This document shows positions 1 through 6,738 of a stretch of 64,000 bases of DNA, piece after piece (the first letter of the stretch is position 1; each line of letters opens with the position of its first letter). Source of the stretch: Novosphingobium hassiacum (GTDB taxonomy: Bacteria; Pseudomonadota; Alphaproteobacteria; Sphingomonadales; Sphingomonadaceae); NCBI RefSeq assembly GCF_014196055.1, contig NZ_JACICY010000013.1, positions 1-64,000 on the forward strand, written 5' to 3'. The translations under genes were made by a program, and so were the position numbers. The notes beneath the pieces are model-generated. The model was not told where the DNA came from, made no database searches, and was given only the letters and a program-made list of their open reading frames with translations.

Positions 1-30
1 CTGCTTGAACTCTTCAGTATGCTTGATCAT
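1..30 (-). CDS. IS3-family transposase OrfA, N-terminal 10 codons only
   Basis: On the minus strand an ATG at the 28-30 triplet opens the frame MIKHTEEFKQ and continues out of the window. Sphingomonad IS3 OrfA proteins (helix-turn-helix, DNA-binding subunit of the OrfAB transposase) commonly start with this KHTEEFK segment. A purine-rich stretch lies just upstream. Only ten residues are available, so the family call rests on recognition of this N-terminus and not on any catalytic motif. Confidence 0.5.
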   Translation of the reverse strand, partial: MIKHTEEFKQ

Positions 31-89
31 CTCGTCGATCTCCTGCTGCGAGCTTAAAACGCTCAGGTGACCGGCGCAAAACCGTTACA
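1..89 (-). mobile_element. left end of an IS3-family insertion sequence (partial)
   Basis: The first 89 bases, read on the minus strand, begin at about position 89 with TGTAACGG. They run through a short leader with a GGAG-like site into an ATG whose first ten codons (MIKHTEEFKQ) match the start of IS3-family OrfA transposases. The rest of the element lies outside the window. Position 89 as the terminus is an inference: it is where the minus-strand sequence starts with TG, as IS3 ends do, and where the interrupted peptidase frame begins to make sense. No second end or target duplication can be seen. Confidence 0.5.
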
Positions 90-140
90 AGTCCAGTACT
101 CTCGATCGATCTCGACGACATCGATGGGCTGGCGGCGCGC

Positions 141-674
141 GTGATGCGCAAGGGGCGTGATGCTGCGCGGGTAATCGTCGTGCGCAAGAATATTTGGTCG
201 GAGCGCAAACGCTTTACGCTTGCCCACGAGCTCGGCCACATGGTCATGACGGCCACGGCAGCGGTCGACGATGAGGGCGCCGCCAACCGTTTTGCGGGCG
301 CTTTCTTAATGCCAGCCGATGTCGTGCGCGCCGAGGTGGGTGCCCAGCGCTCGGCGATCAGCATCGGCGAGCTGGTAGCAATCAAGGAGCGTTTCGGTGT
401 CAGCGTCCAGGCAATCGCTTATCGCTGCCTTGATCTCGGCATCATCGATAAGAAGGCATTTTCATCGCTATTCAAGGAATTCGTCAAGCGTGGATGGCGT
501 AAGGAGCCCTTCGCCGAGCCCGCCCGTATGGCCCCCGAATACGAGGAGCCGAAGCGGTTCGAGCGACTTTGCTACCGCGCTCTGGCCGAGGGCGTGATTG
601 GCGAGAGCCGTGCGGCAGAGATGCTGGGGATAACGCTCAAGACGCTTGATCATCGACTGGCCGAAGCAGACTGA
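141..674 (+). CDS. ImmA/IrrE-family metallopeptidase, probably 5'-truncated
   Basis: The protein is a zinc peptidase of the ImmA/IrrE (COG2856) family, which cleaves or regulates partner repressors or toxins in mobile elements and toxin-antitoxin-like pairs. The zinc site HELGH lies at residues 29-33 from the GTG used here, followed by the family-typical AANRFAGAFLMP stretch. The frame stays open upstream to about position 27, and sense-looking sequence (SIDLDDIDGLAARV) precedes the GTG, but there is no ATG. Most family members have more residues before the zinc site and often an XRE domain. The original start was therefore probably removed by the IS3 insertion ending near position 89. The stop is 4 bases before the PIN gene, so the two were cotranscribed. 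Activity of the shortened form is uncertain. Confidence 0.8.
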   Translation: MMRKGRDAARVIVVRKNIWSERKRFTLAHELGHMVMTATAAVDDEGAANRFAGAFLMPADVVRAEVGAQRSAISIGELVAIKERFGVSVQAIAYRCLDLGIIDKKAFSSLFKEFVKRGWRKEPFAEPARMAPEYEEPKRFERLCYRALAEGVIGESRAAEMLGITLKTLDHRLAEAD

Positions 675-678
675 CGCG

Positions 679-1173
679 ATGCCGTTCCTTGTGTCGGACA
701 CCTCGGTCATCATCGACCTCGATCGCGGCGACCTGCTCGACCCGGCCTTCGCGCTTGAAGACAGCCTCGTGGTCCCCGATCTCCTGTTCGAGCGTGAGCT
801 GGACCAGGCATTTGGAGACCGGCTGCGCGCGCTCGGCATCGTGATCGAGTCACTCGAAGGAAGCGAGGTCCGGCACGCAGCGCAACTCGGTAGGGCCGAG
901 CGCAGACTCTCGGTTGCCGACACCTTTGCCTTTGCCTTGGCGCATGGACGACAATGGACGCTGCTGACCGGCGACGGTGTCCTGCGCGCAATAGCGCAGG
1001 CAGAAGGAGTCCAGGTGCATGGCGTGTTGTGGATCATCGACCGCATCGAGGCGGCGGGGCTGTGCGATGCACCGACGCTCCATGCCTGTCTTACCAAGAC
1101 GGCCGCCCATCCGCGCTGCCGCTTGCCGCGACGTGAGGTGGATATGCGCCTCAAACGATATCTGACCGCCTAG
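679..1173 (+). CDS. PIN-like domain protein paired with ImmA
   Basis: This 164-residue protein resembles PIN-domain ribonucleases (VapC-like/DUF3368-like). It has an N-terminal acidic motif VSDTSVIIDLD, a central acidic patch around the FEREL segment and a C-terminal SVADTFAFALA...LLTGDGVLR region, where the remaining metal-binding aspartates of a PIN fold are expected. It starts 4 bases after the ImmA stop, so the pair forms an operon. By analogy with known COG2856 neighbourhoods, the peptidase may control the PIN protein or the reverse, but no antitoxin of the VapB type is present. The last 30 residues are basic. The fold assignment is good; the toxin role is inference. Confidence 0.7.
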   Translation: MPFLVSDTSVIIDLDRGDLLDPAFALEDSLVVPDLLFERELDQAFGDRLRALGIVIESLEGSEVRHAAQLGRAERRLSVADTFAFALAHGRQWTLLTGDGVLRAIAQAEGVQVHGVLWIIDRIEAAGLCDAPTLHACLTKTAAHPRCRLPRREVDMRLKRYLTA

Positions 1174-1346
1174 CAAGGTACGTGAGCGGCAGCGCTTAAG
1201 CCCGAAAGTTCTACGCCAGCCCACCGATGCCGCGCTCCGGATTCCGACCGACACAAACGTCCGACAGAGTAGGCATTCAGATCTGGATCTTGTCCATTGG
1301 GCCAAACGGGAAAAATCTGGCGATGGCGCCGTTGAGTAGCATCTGA

Positions 1347-1967
1347 CTAGATCAGTCGGCCCTGACCCTCCGATGCCCGGCTCCGGCGCCTTTGACGGCG
1401 TTTGAAGTTCCACGGTGGCTCTGGATCATCCATAGCCCACAGTCCGCGCCGGCTATGCCGGGCGTCATCCTGCGCCTCGAAGTATTCTGCCTCGCGATCG
1501 AACGCATATTGCTCAACCACCCAAGCCCAGCCATTCACGATCATCTCGAGCTCGATATTGCGCGTCACATGACGCGCTTGCTTCACCGAACCGCTGCCGC
1601 ATGTGCCTTTGTGATAATATTCGATCCTGCCGACACTCATCTGCTCCGTCAGAAATCCCATGCAGAGCAACCGCTTGTACGGATCGATGGGCATATACCC
1701 TGTCGATTCCTTGCCAACTGGATCGAGGCGAAGCTCTTTGCCTGCGATGAGGCTGGCCAAGAAATCCCTAGACTCGGGCCCGAATGGTTGGGCCATTTCT
1801 GGCGCATCAATGAATGCAAAGCGAAAAGGGATGCGTTCGACCCATGCTTCGCGATAGGGATGCCAGACATTGGCAAGAAAGCCGTCGCCGTCGAAGACCT
1901 TCTGGACAGTCGCCTTCAAGACCTCTTCGGGACCTGCGGGGCCGGGATCATCTGGGACGATGAACAT
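1347..1967 (-). CDS. thermonuclease (SNase)-family nuclease
   Basis: The 206-residue protein carries the staphylococcal-nuclease fold. It shows VQKVFDGDGF near residue 23 (calcium-binding aspartates), RFAFIDAPE near residue 50 (active-site arginine, aspartate and glutamate) and PYKRLL near residue 95 (second catalytic arginine position). The C-terminus is very basic (RRQRRRSRA), which suggests nucleic-acid binding. No signal peptide is evident, so it would act inside the cell unlike secreted SNases. Its start overlaps the end of the upstream TPR-like gene by 20 bases, so the two are translationally linked. A nuclease for DNA or RNA is likely; the biological target is unknown. Confidence 0.82.
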   Translation of the reverse strand: MFIVPDDPGPAGPEEVLKATVQKVFDGDGFLANVWHPYREAWVERIPFRFAFIDAPEMAQPFGPESRDFLASLIAGKELRLDPVGKESTGYMPIDPYKRLLCMGFLTEQMSVGRIEYYHKGTCGSGSVKQARHVTRNIELEMIVNGWAWVVEQYAFDREAEYFEAQDDARHSRRGLWAMDDPEPPWNFKRRQRRRSRASEGQGRLI

Positions 1968-3093
1968 GGCTGCCTGTCTCGGCTATTGCAGCGCGATCAA
2001 TATTGATTTTGGCCTGCACGGACTTCGAATTGGTAGCTGGTGAACCGTTGCCGGGCCAGCGCAGGAGCCACGCAAACCGCTCGGGATCCTGAAGAAGCAG
2101 AAATTCACGAATGCGCTGCCGTTCCTGATCGGACGAGCGAACCAGCAGCGTTCGCAATTCCTGGTCGATCGCTTGGCGCGGCGCCCCCAGGCTCTCGGCT
2201 TTCGCGTACCATGCGTGTCCTGCAAGGAGGTCACCAAGCTCGATGTGAACTGCGCCCAACAGCGTGCATGGCCTGTAGTCACTTGAGGTCAGTTCATGCG
2301 CTTCGCTTGCCAGTGCCTTCGCCTCGTCGAGGCGGCGCAGATCACGCATTGCTCCGCCGCGCGTCGTTGCCAAGGCCGACCTGAGTTTGGAATTTGATCC
2401 GCACCGCGCCAACGCCGCCTCGGTCAGTCTCAATGCTTGCTCCGGTTCACCAGCCTTGCGCCAATGCCCGCTCGCATTCACGACATTCCAGGGATCACCG
2501 CTGCTTTCCCATGCTTGGGTCAGGGCTGCGGCTTCCAATGCGTGCCAGGCTCTCTGCAGCTCGTCGGTCCAGCAGTAATCGGCCTCGATCTTGAGCCATG
2601 CGACGTCCTCGACTTTGAGGCGTTGCCGGTTAGCGACTTGCCTGAGAAGCGCCATCACACGCGGATAATCTTCGCTTTCGACATATCCCACGCCGAAGCG
2701 CTGTCGCAGTTCCCTGGCCTCTCGCTTCCGGCGGAGCGCGGGATCGTTCGCCATGGCGGCAAAGGTCGCCTTAACCGCAGCTGCTCTGGCCTCAGCGCGC
2801 TCTGCCGATTCTGCCGCATCCTTCACGGCCTTTGCCGAAGCCTCCTCAATGCGCGCTGCCTGCTCCCGCTCGGCCGCGGCCCGAAACTCTCCCAGGGTTA
2901 GCTTGCCATCGGCCAAGGCGTTGAGCGTATGGAGACCTGTCGTGGCGAGAAACTGCTGCTGTAGCGCGGTCACCTGTTCGCCTGAATCAATCTTCAAGAG
3001 AATCCCGTTCAAGCGGGCGCCCAATTGAGTCGCGCCAGGCAGGTCCTCCAGAAAATAGCGTTTCGCCAAATCGGCGTGCAGAGATCGTGTCAT
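1948..3093 (-). CDS. TPR-like repeat protein, operon partner of SNase
   Basis: A 381-residue soluble protein without a recognised catalytic motif. Residues 80-140 are rich in Ala, Glu, Lys and Arg and probably form a long coiled-coil helix. Residues about 180-330 contain helical repeats typical of TPR modules, for example GEPEQALRLTEAALARC, RLDEAKALASEAHEL and GDLLAGHAWYAKAESLG. TPR arrays hold protein partners, and the 20-base overlap with the SNase gene suggests that nuclease is the partner. It is divergent from the DUF6946/M15 gene across a 180-base gap. No signal peptide is seen. Function beyond scaffolding cannot be claimed. Confidence 0.65.
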   Translation of the reverse strand: MTRSLHADLAKRYFLEDLPGATQLGARLNGILLKIDSGEQVTALQQQFLATTGLHTLNALADGKLTLGEFRAAAEREQAARIEEASAKAVKDAAESAERAEARAAAVKATFAAMANDPALRRKREARELRQRFGVGYVESEDYPRVMALLRQVANRQRLKVEDVAWLKIEADYCWTDELQRAWHALEAAALTQAWESSGDPWNVVNASGHWRKAGEPEQALRLTEAALARCGSNSKLRSALATTRGGAMRDLRRLDEAKALASEAHELTSSDYRPCTLLGAVHIELGDLLAGHAWYAKAESLGAPRQAIDQELRTLLVRSSDQERQRIREFLLLQDPERFAWLLRWPGNGSPATNSKSVQAKINIDRAAIAETGSHVHRPR

Positions 3094-3275
3094 GGGCCTT
3101 TCTTACGTCTGTGGTCCTGCTCGCCGATGATATCTTCAATTCAGATATCGTGCGACTTTCTATGTGGCACGCCGGCCTTTTGGATCTCTTAACGTCGCGA
3201 CGCCCAGTCGTCGTATAGCGGTGGGACCTATCGTCTGGTGTTGACATGGTGCCGGAAGAAAAGAAGCTCGGCGCC

Positions 3276-4550
3276 ATGCAAAATGAATCGACCATCCGCC
3301 GCCTGCATGTCCCGGTATTGCGGCCTGAAGACGTGATCCATCACCTCGGATCGCCAACCCATTGGCAGCCAGGGCGTTCTGCCAAATCGGTGGCCGATCT
3401 CTGGTTTTCTGCGAACGGGCTTCCGTCTTCAGTGAAATCGGCTTTCGATCATGACTTCGCGTTCAAGGGAGCCGCATTGGTCGATGCATTTTTTGAGCGC
3501 CCGGTAGACCTTGGTGATGGTCAGCGACCGAGTCAGACCGATCTCATGGCGATCCTTCGTCTTGATGGGCGTCTTGGCGTTCTGGCCGTCGAGGCGAAAG
3601 TGGACGAGACTTTTGGCCCGACAGTCCAAGAGTGGCTTTCGGAAGCAAAAGGGGATGCGACCGCACGCCCGGCACGCCTGGAGCGGTTGTGCCGAATTCT
3701 CGATCTCGATCCGGCGACGGTCGGGACAATCCGATACCAACTCATTCACCGAACGGCCTCCGCTGTCATTGAAGCTCAACGATACTGCGCGCGCGATGCA
3801 GCGATGATCGTTCAGAGCTTCTGCCCCAAGCGCTCTTGGTTTGACGACTACCGGGCCTTTGCCGAGGCCATGGGTTTTCCAGATGCGCCAGTTGGCACAA
3901 TCAGTACGGCGAAAGTCTGCGACGGCGTATCGCTGCGGATTGGGTGGGTGGCTGAGCCAAGCGGTGGCCCGGTCAAGCGGCTCGGAACGGCGCGCACCGT
4001 TCCTTCGCTCACGGAATTGGGCCGGGCGCAGCTGTCAAAGTCCTTTTTCATGCGCGATATGCTCTATTCGGAAGTTGCGATGATCCACGGGCTGAACAAC
4101 GCGCCCGATGACCCGGAACTGGCCATCAAGGCCGGTAAGCGGCTCTGCGAGGAGCTACTTGAACCACTGCAAGAGCAATGGGGACGGATCGCCATCCGTT
4201 CCGCCTACCGCTCTTCCGAGGTAAACGGCTTCTGCAACCAGATGCAGCGCAAGAAGAAGGCTGGCTACACCTGCGCTTCAAATGAGAGCAATTACGCCGG
4301 GCACATCTGGGATCGTCTTGACTCCGATGGCCGCATGGGTGCGATGGCGTGCGTCGTCGTACCCAGTTTCTGGGCGAAACATCAGGAACCAGGAGATTGG
4401 CGGATCCTGGCCCGCTGGGTGCATGAACATTTGCCCTATTCGACGCTCTATTTCTTCCCGACTTACTGGGCGTTCAACATCGGTTGGCATGAACGTCCTG
4501 AGCGGACGATCAAGAGTTACGCCGAACCGGCAGGTCTCTTCACACCTTAA
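3276..4550 (+). CDS. two-domain protein: DUF6946 (PD-(D/E)XK-like) plus M15-like domain
   Basis: The start is placed at the ATG with a GGAAGAAAAGAAG site 9 bases upstream; an ATG 30 bases earlier lacks one. The 424-residue product has two parts. Residues 1-225 resemble DUF6946: WQPGRSAKSVADLWF, SQTDLMAIL with Asp89, LAVEAKV with Glu106 and Lys108, and RYQLIHRTASAVIEA. The D-(16)-E-x-K spacing fits a PD-(D/E)XK nuclease core. Residues 245-424 resemble M15/endolysin-type peptidase folds (ELLEPLQEQWGRIAIRSAYRSSEVN, then SNYAGHIWDR), but the usual zinc ligands are not all recognisable. The neighbours are phage- and defence-like. I do not know a function for this combination; nuclease chemistry is inferred from the motif alone. 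Confidence 0.6.
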   Translation: MQNESTIRRLHVPVLRPEDVIHHLGSPTHWQPGRSAKSVADLWFSANGLPSSVKSAFDHDFAFKGAALVDAFFERPVDLGDGQRPSQTDLMAILRLDGRLGVLAVEAKVDETFGPTVQEWLSEAKGDATARPARLERLCRILDLDPATVGTIRYQLIHRTASAVIEAQRYCARDAAMIVQSFCPKRSWFDDYRAFAEAMGFPDAPVGTISTAKVCDGVSLRIGWVAEPSGGPVKRLGTARTVPSLTELGRAQLSKSFFMRDMLYSEVAMIHGLNNAPDDPELAIKAGKRLCEELLEPLQEQWGRIAIRSAYRSSEVNGFCNQMQRKKKAGYTCASNESNYAGHIWDRLDSDGRMGAMACVVVPSFWAKHQEPGDWRILARWVHEHLPYSTLYFFPTYWAFNIGWHERPERTIKSYAEPAGLFTP

Positions 4551-4564
4551 AAGCGCGAAGCCGA

Positions 4565-5188
4565 TCAAGCTATGTGCAATCCAGCCCATATCACTCGGCC
4601 GACGATCTGCACCCCATTCCTCGGAAGGCCATCCCAGTTGGGATAGGTCGGATTGTCGGTCAGTACCGAAATGCGGTTTCGGGTCGGCTCGAGCGCAATC
4701 CTACGGACCAGCAGTCCGGCATCGGCTCTGATGACGTAAAGTCCGTCGCGCGGATTTTCGTTGGCGAGGTAGCGCTGGATCAGCACTTCATCGCCGTGCC
4801 GCAGCGTCGGGTTCATTGCATCGCCCTCGACCATGACGATCGAAACCCCGGTCGGCTTGTGACTGAGCTTCCGAACCCATGCCTCATCGACCAAGCGGAT
4901 GCGTGCCAGTGCGTCCGCATCATCTGTGGTGCCAAGGACAGGGATCGCGATCGTCGACAGCCCGGTGTTCTCCGGGACTGCATCGCCGCCGAACACCTCT
5001 GCCGGAACTCCGAAATGCACAGACAGCTGAGTCATATCGCTGTCGTCGAGGCGGGTCGGGCTGCCGCGTTTGATGAATTGCTGAATATAGGCGGGGTTGC
5101 GGCTCAGCAGCCGCGAAACCGACGAATAGGACTCACCGCGCTCCTTGATGAGGTCGTCGAGTGCGCGGCGCGGATCCAGTTTGGCCAT
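4565..5188 (-). CDS. phage-type XRE/S24 repressor, catalytic residues substituted
   Basis: A C1/LexA-like repressor of 207 residues. The N-terminal half (about 1-65) is a helix-turn-helix region (SYSSVSRLLSRNPAYIQQFI). The C-terminal half is an S24-type domain with IPVLGTTDD, VEGDAMNPTLRHGDEVLI and GLYVIRADAGLLVRRI. In active S24 proteins the serine nucleophile sits in GDSM and a lysine follows the LLV motif. Here these are Ala124 and Arg162, so self-cleavage should be lost. The chosen ATG follows an AGGAAA site; an open frame extends 48 codons further upstream but has no better start. Two direct repeats in its own promoter are candidate operators. It probably silences neighbouring mobile genes without responding to RecA. 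Confidence 0.8.
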   Translation of the reverse strand: MAKLDPRRALDDLIKERGESYSSVSRLLSRNPAYIQQFIKRGSPTRLDDSDMTQLSVHFGVPAEVFGGDAVPENTGLSTIAIPVLGTTDDADALARIRLVDEAWVRKLSHKPTGVSIVMVEGDAMNPTLRHGDEVLIQRYLANENPRDGLYVIRADAGLLVRRIALEPTRNRISVLTDNPTYPNWDGLPRNGVQIVGRVIWAGLHIA

Positions 5189-5235
5189 CCTACGATTTCC
5201 TAGACCTTGTTTCGCATTTTCGAGGAGCATTCCCA

Positions 5236-5255
5236 TTCGCCGAATCTTTCGCCGA
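5236..5255. promoter_or_regulatory. direct repeats, candidate operator of the S24 repressor
   Basis: The octamer TTCGCCGA occurs twice exactly 12 bases apart, 48 bases upstream of the repressor start and on the side facing the IS110 gene. Spaced direct repeats in front of an autoregulated repressor gene are a plausible binding site. No footprint evidence exists and the repeats could be chance. Confidence 0.3.
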
Positions 5256-5360
5256 TTGCTACCCTCCCGTTGGCTTGTGGACGTCGGAAGTTTGCAGGGC
5301 TCCTGCCGCGAGATTAAGTGACGCCGCGCCAAAATAGAAGGATTTTCAGGGGGATTTTGG

Positions 5361-6410
5361 TTGGTCTACCGGAAGTATTGGGTTGGTCTGGATACGGGGA
5401 TTTCCGAAACAGCAGTCTGCCTCATCGACGAATTCGGCGAAATCCTTTTCGAAGGAAAACGCGATACAAATGCCGATCAGATAAAGGATATCCTGCGCCC
5501 CTTCGGGGTCGAGGCGGTCCAGCGCATCACCATCGAGGCAGGTGTGGGCACGCACATGGTGCGCGAGCTCCAGGAGCACGGTTTCCCCGTCTACGTCGCC
5601 GAGGTTCGCAAGGCGTCCAAGTTCCTCGCCATACGGCGGCAGAAAACCGACGCCAACGACGCGCGCGGACTGGCCGAGCTTGGCCGGATTGGACGGACCA
5701 TCGGGTCGGAAGTTTTCGTGAAGCCGCTCGAGTGCCAGAATCTCCGCAGCCTACTCAACGTGCGCAAGAACCTCGTCCAGCAGCGCATGAAGACTGATGC
5801 CCTGGTCCAGTCGATCGTCCGGCTGCATGGCGGGCGTCTCAAAACGAAAACAGGGGTGGGTAAGCTCGCCATTGGCATCGAGGACCAGTTGGAGCGACTG
5901 AAGGCTGACGGGCTCGATGTAGATGCCGATGTTAGGCCGCTGATCTCGATCGCGGAAACCCTGCGGTCGCATATTGCCGGAATGGACAAGCGCCTTCGCA
6001 CCATGGCCGCCGCTCATCCGGTTTGTTCCAATCTTCTGACAGTGCCGGGAGTTGGCCCGATCACTGCCCTGTCCTTCTACAGCGCCATCGGCGACCCTTC
6101 GCGCTTCCAACGGGCCCGCGACGTTGGGCCCTATTTCGGACTGACGCCGTCCATCCACCAATCTGGTGTTCTCTCTCGCGTTGGGAGGATAAGCCGCTTC
6201 GGCAGCAAACTGACCCGCACGCACCTGGTGTCCGCTGCCACGGTTCTGCTTTGCTCGACGAAATCGCAAAGCGCCTTGCAGACTTGGGGGCTCGCGCTTT
6301 CAAAGAAGGTGGGTCTGTCAAAGGCCCGGGTCGCCGTCGCCCGGAAGATGGCAGTCGTGATGCTCCGAATGTGGAAATCGGGGTCGGCCTTCGACCCCTC
6401 GCACACCTGA
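5361..6410 (+). CDS. IS110-family transposase (DEDD recombinase)
   Basis: The 349-residue protein has the IS110 layout. A RuvC-like DEDD domain comes first, with Asp11 in YWVGLDTG, Glu59 in ITIEAG and Asp97/Asp100 in KTDANDARGLAEL. A C-terminal region follows with VPGVGPITALSF near residue 228 and the serine-bearing motif around Ser268 (LTPSIHQSG), the second catalytic element of this family. It starts at a TTG 7 bases after a CAGGGGGA ribosome site. IS110 enzymes are guided by a bridge RNA encoded in the element's non-coding end. The upstream gap to the repressor gene is about 170 bases and the downstream gap 328 bases. The gene looks full length and intact. Element ends could not be fixed. 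Confidence 0.92.
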   Translation: MVYRKYWVGLDTGISETAVCLIDEFGEILFEGKRDTNADQIKDILRPFGVEAVQRITIEAGVGTHMVRELQEHGFPVYVAEVRKASKFLAIRRQKTDANDARGLAELGRIGRTIGSEVFVKPLECQNLRSLLNVRKNLVQQRMKTDALVQSIVRLHGGRLKTKTGVGKLAIGIEDQLERLKADGLDVDADVRPLISIAETLRSHIAGMDKRLRTMAAAHPVCSNLLTVPGVGPITALSFYSAIGDPSRFQRARDVGPYFGLTPSIHQSGVLSRVGRISRFGSKLTRTHLVSAATVLLCSTKSQSALQTWGLALSKKVGLSKARVAVARKMAVVMLRMWKSGSAFDPSHT

Positions 6411-6738
6411 AATCAGTTCCTCCTCCGGGAGGGGCAGGCCTGGACCCCGGTGAGTTTTCTGGGGCTTTGACCTCGCTGTAGGTAATCGGGCCAGGCCTGC
6501 CATTCAATCTAGCGGTTTACGATTCTCGAGATTTGCTAAGTCTCACTTAGCGAAAAAAGGAATTGATAAACTTGGCGCACGTTTCCCTGGAGGAAGCCCC
6601 ATTGACGGCTGCGAGCCTGGCTAGTGCCTGACGATGGGGAATAGCGATGTGCATGCTAACGGTTCGCCTCTTATCGACCTAGGCTGGAATGGCCGGGCCA
6701 GGTTTGGAGCTGAGCACGCCGGGGGACCTGGCAAGCAG
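6411..6738. other. 328-base gene-free stretch after IS110 transposase, structured; possible bridge-RNA region
   Basis: No gene is seen. A perfect 11-base inverted repeat (GGCAGGCCTGG at 6433-6443 with CCAGGCCTGCC at 6491-6501) encloses a 47-base loop that itself contains CCCC and GGGG runs able to pair. A CCTCC/GGAGG hairpin lies just before it. A second stem, GCTAAG/CTTAGC, lies at 6535-6551, and a GCCAGGT/ACCTGGC pair at 6697-6732 sits close to the hipA stop on the other strand. IS110 relatives encode a folded guide RNA next to the transposase, at the left or right end depending on the subgroup, so this is the best place to look. It may equally hold the hipA terminator. Confidence 0.35.
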
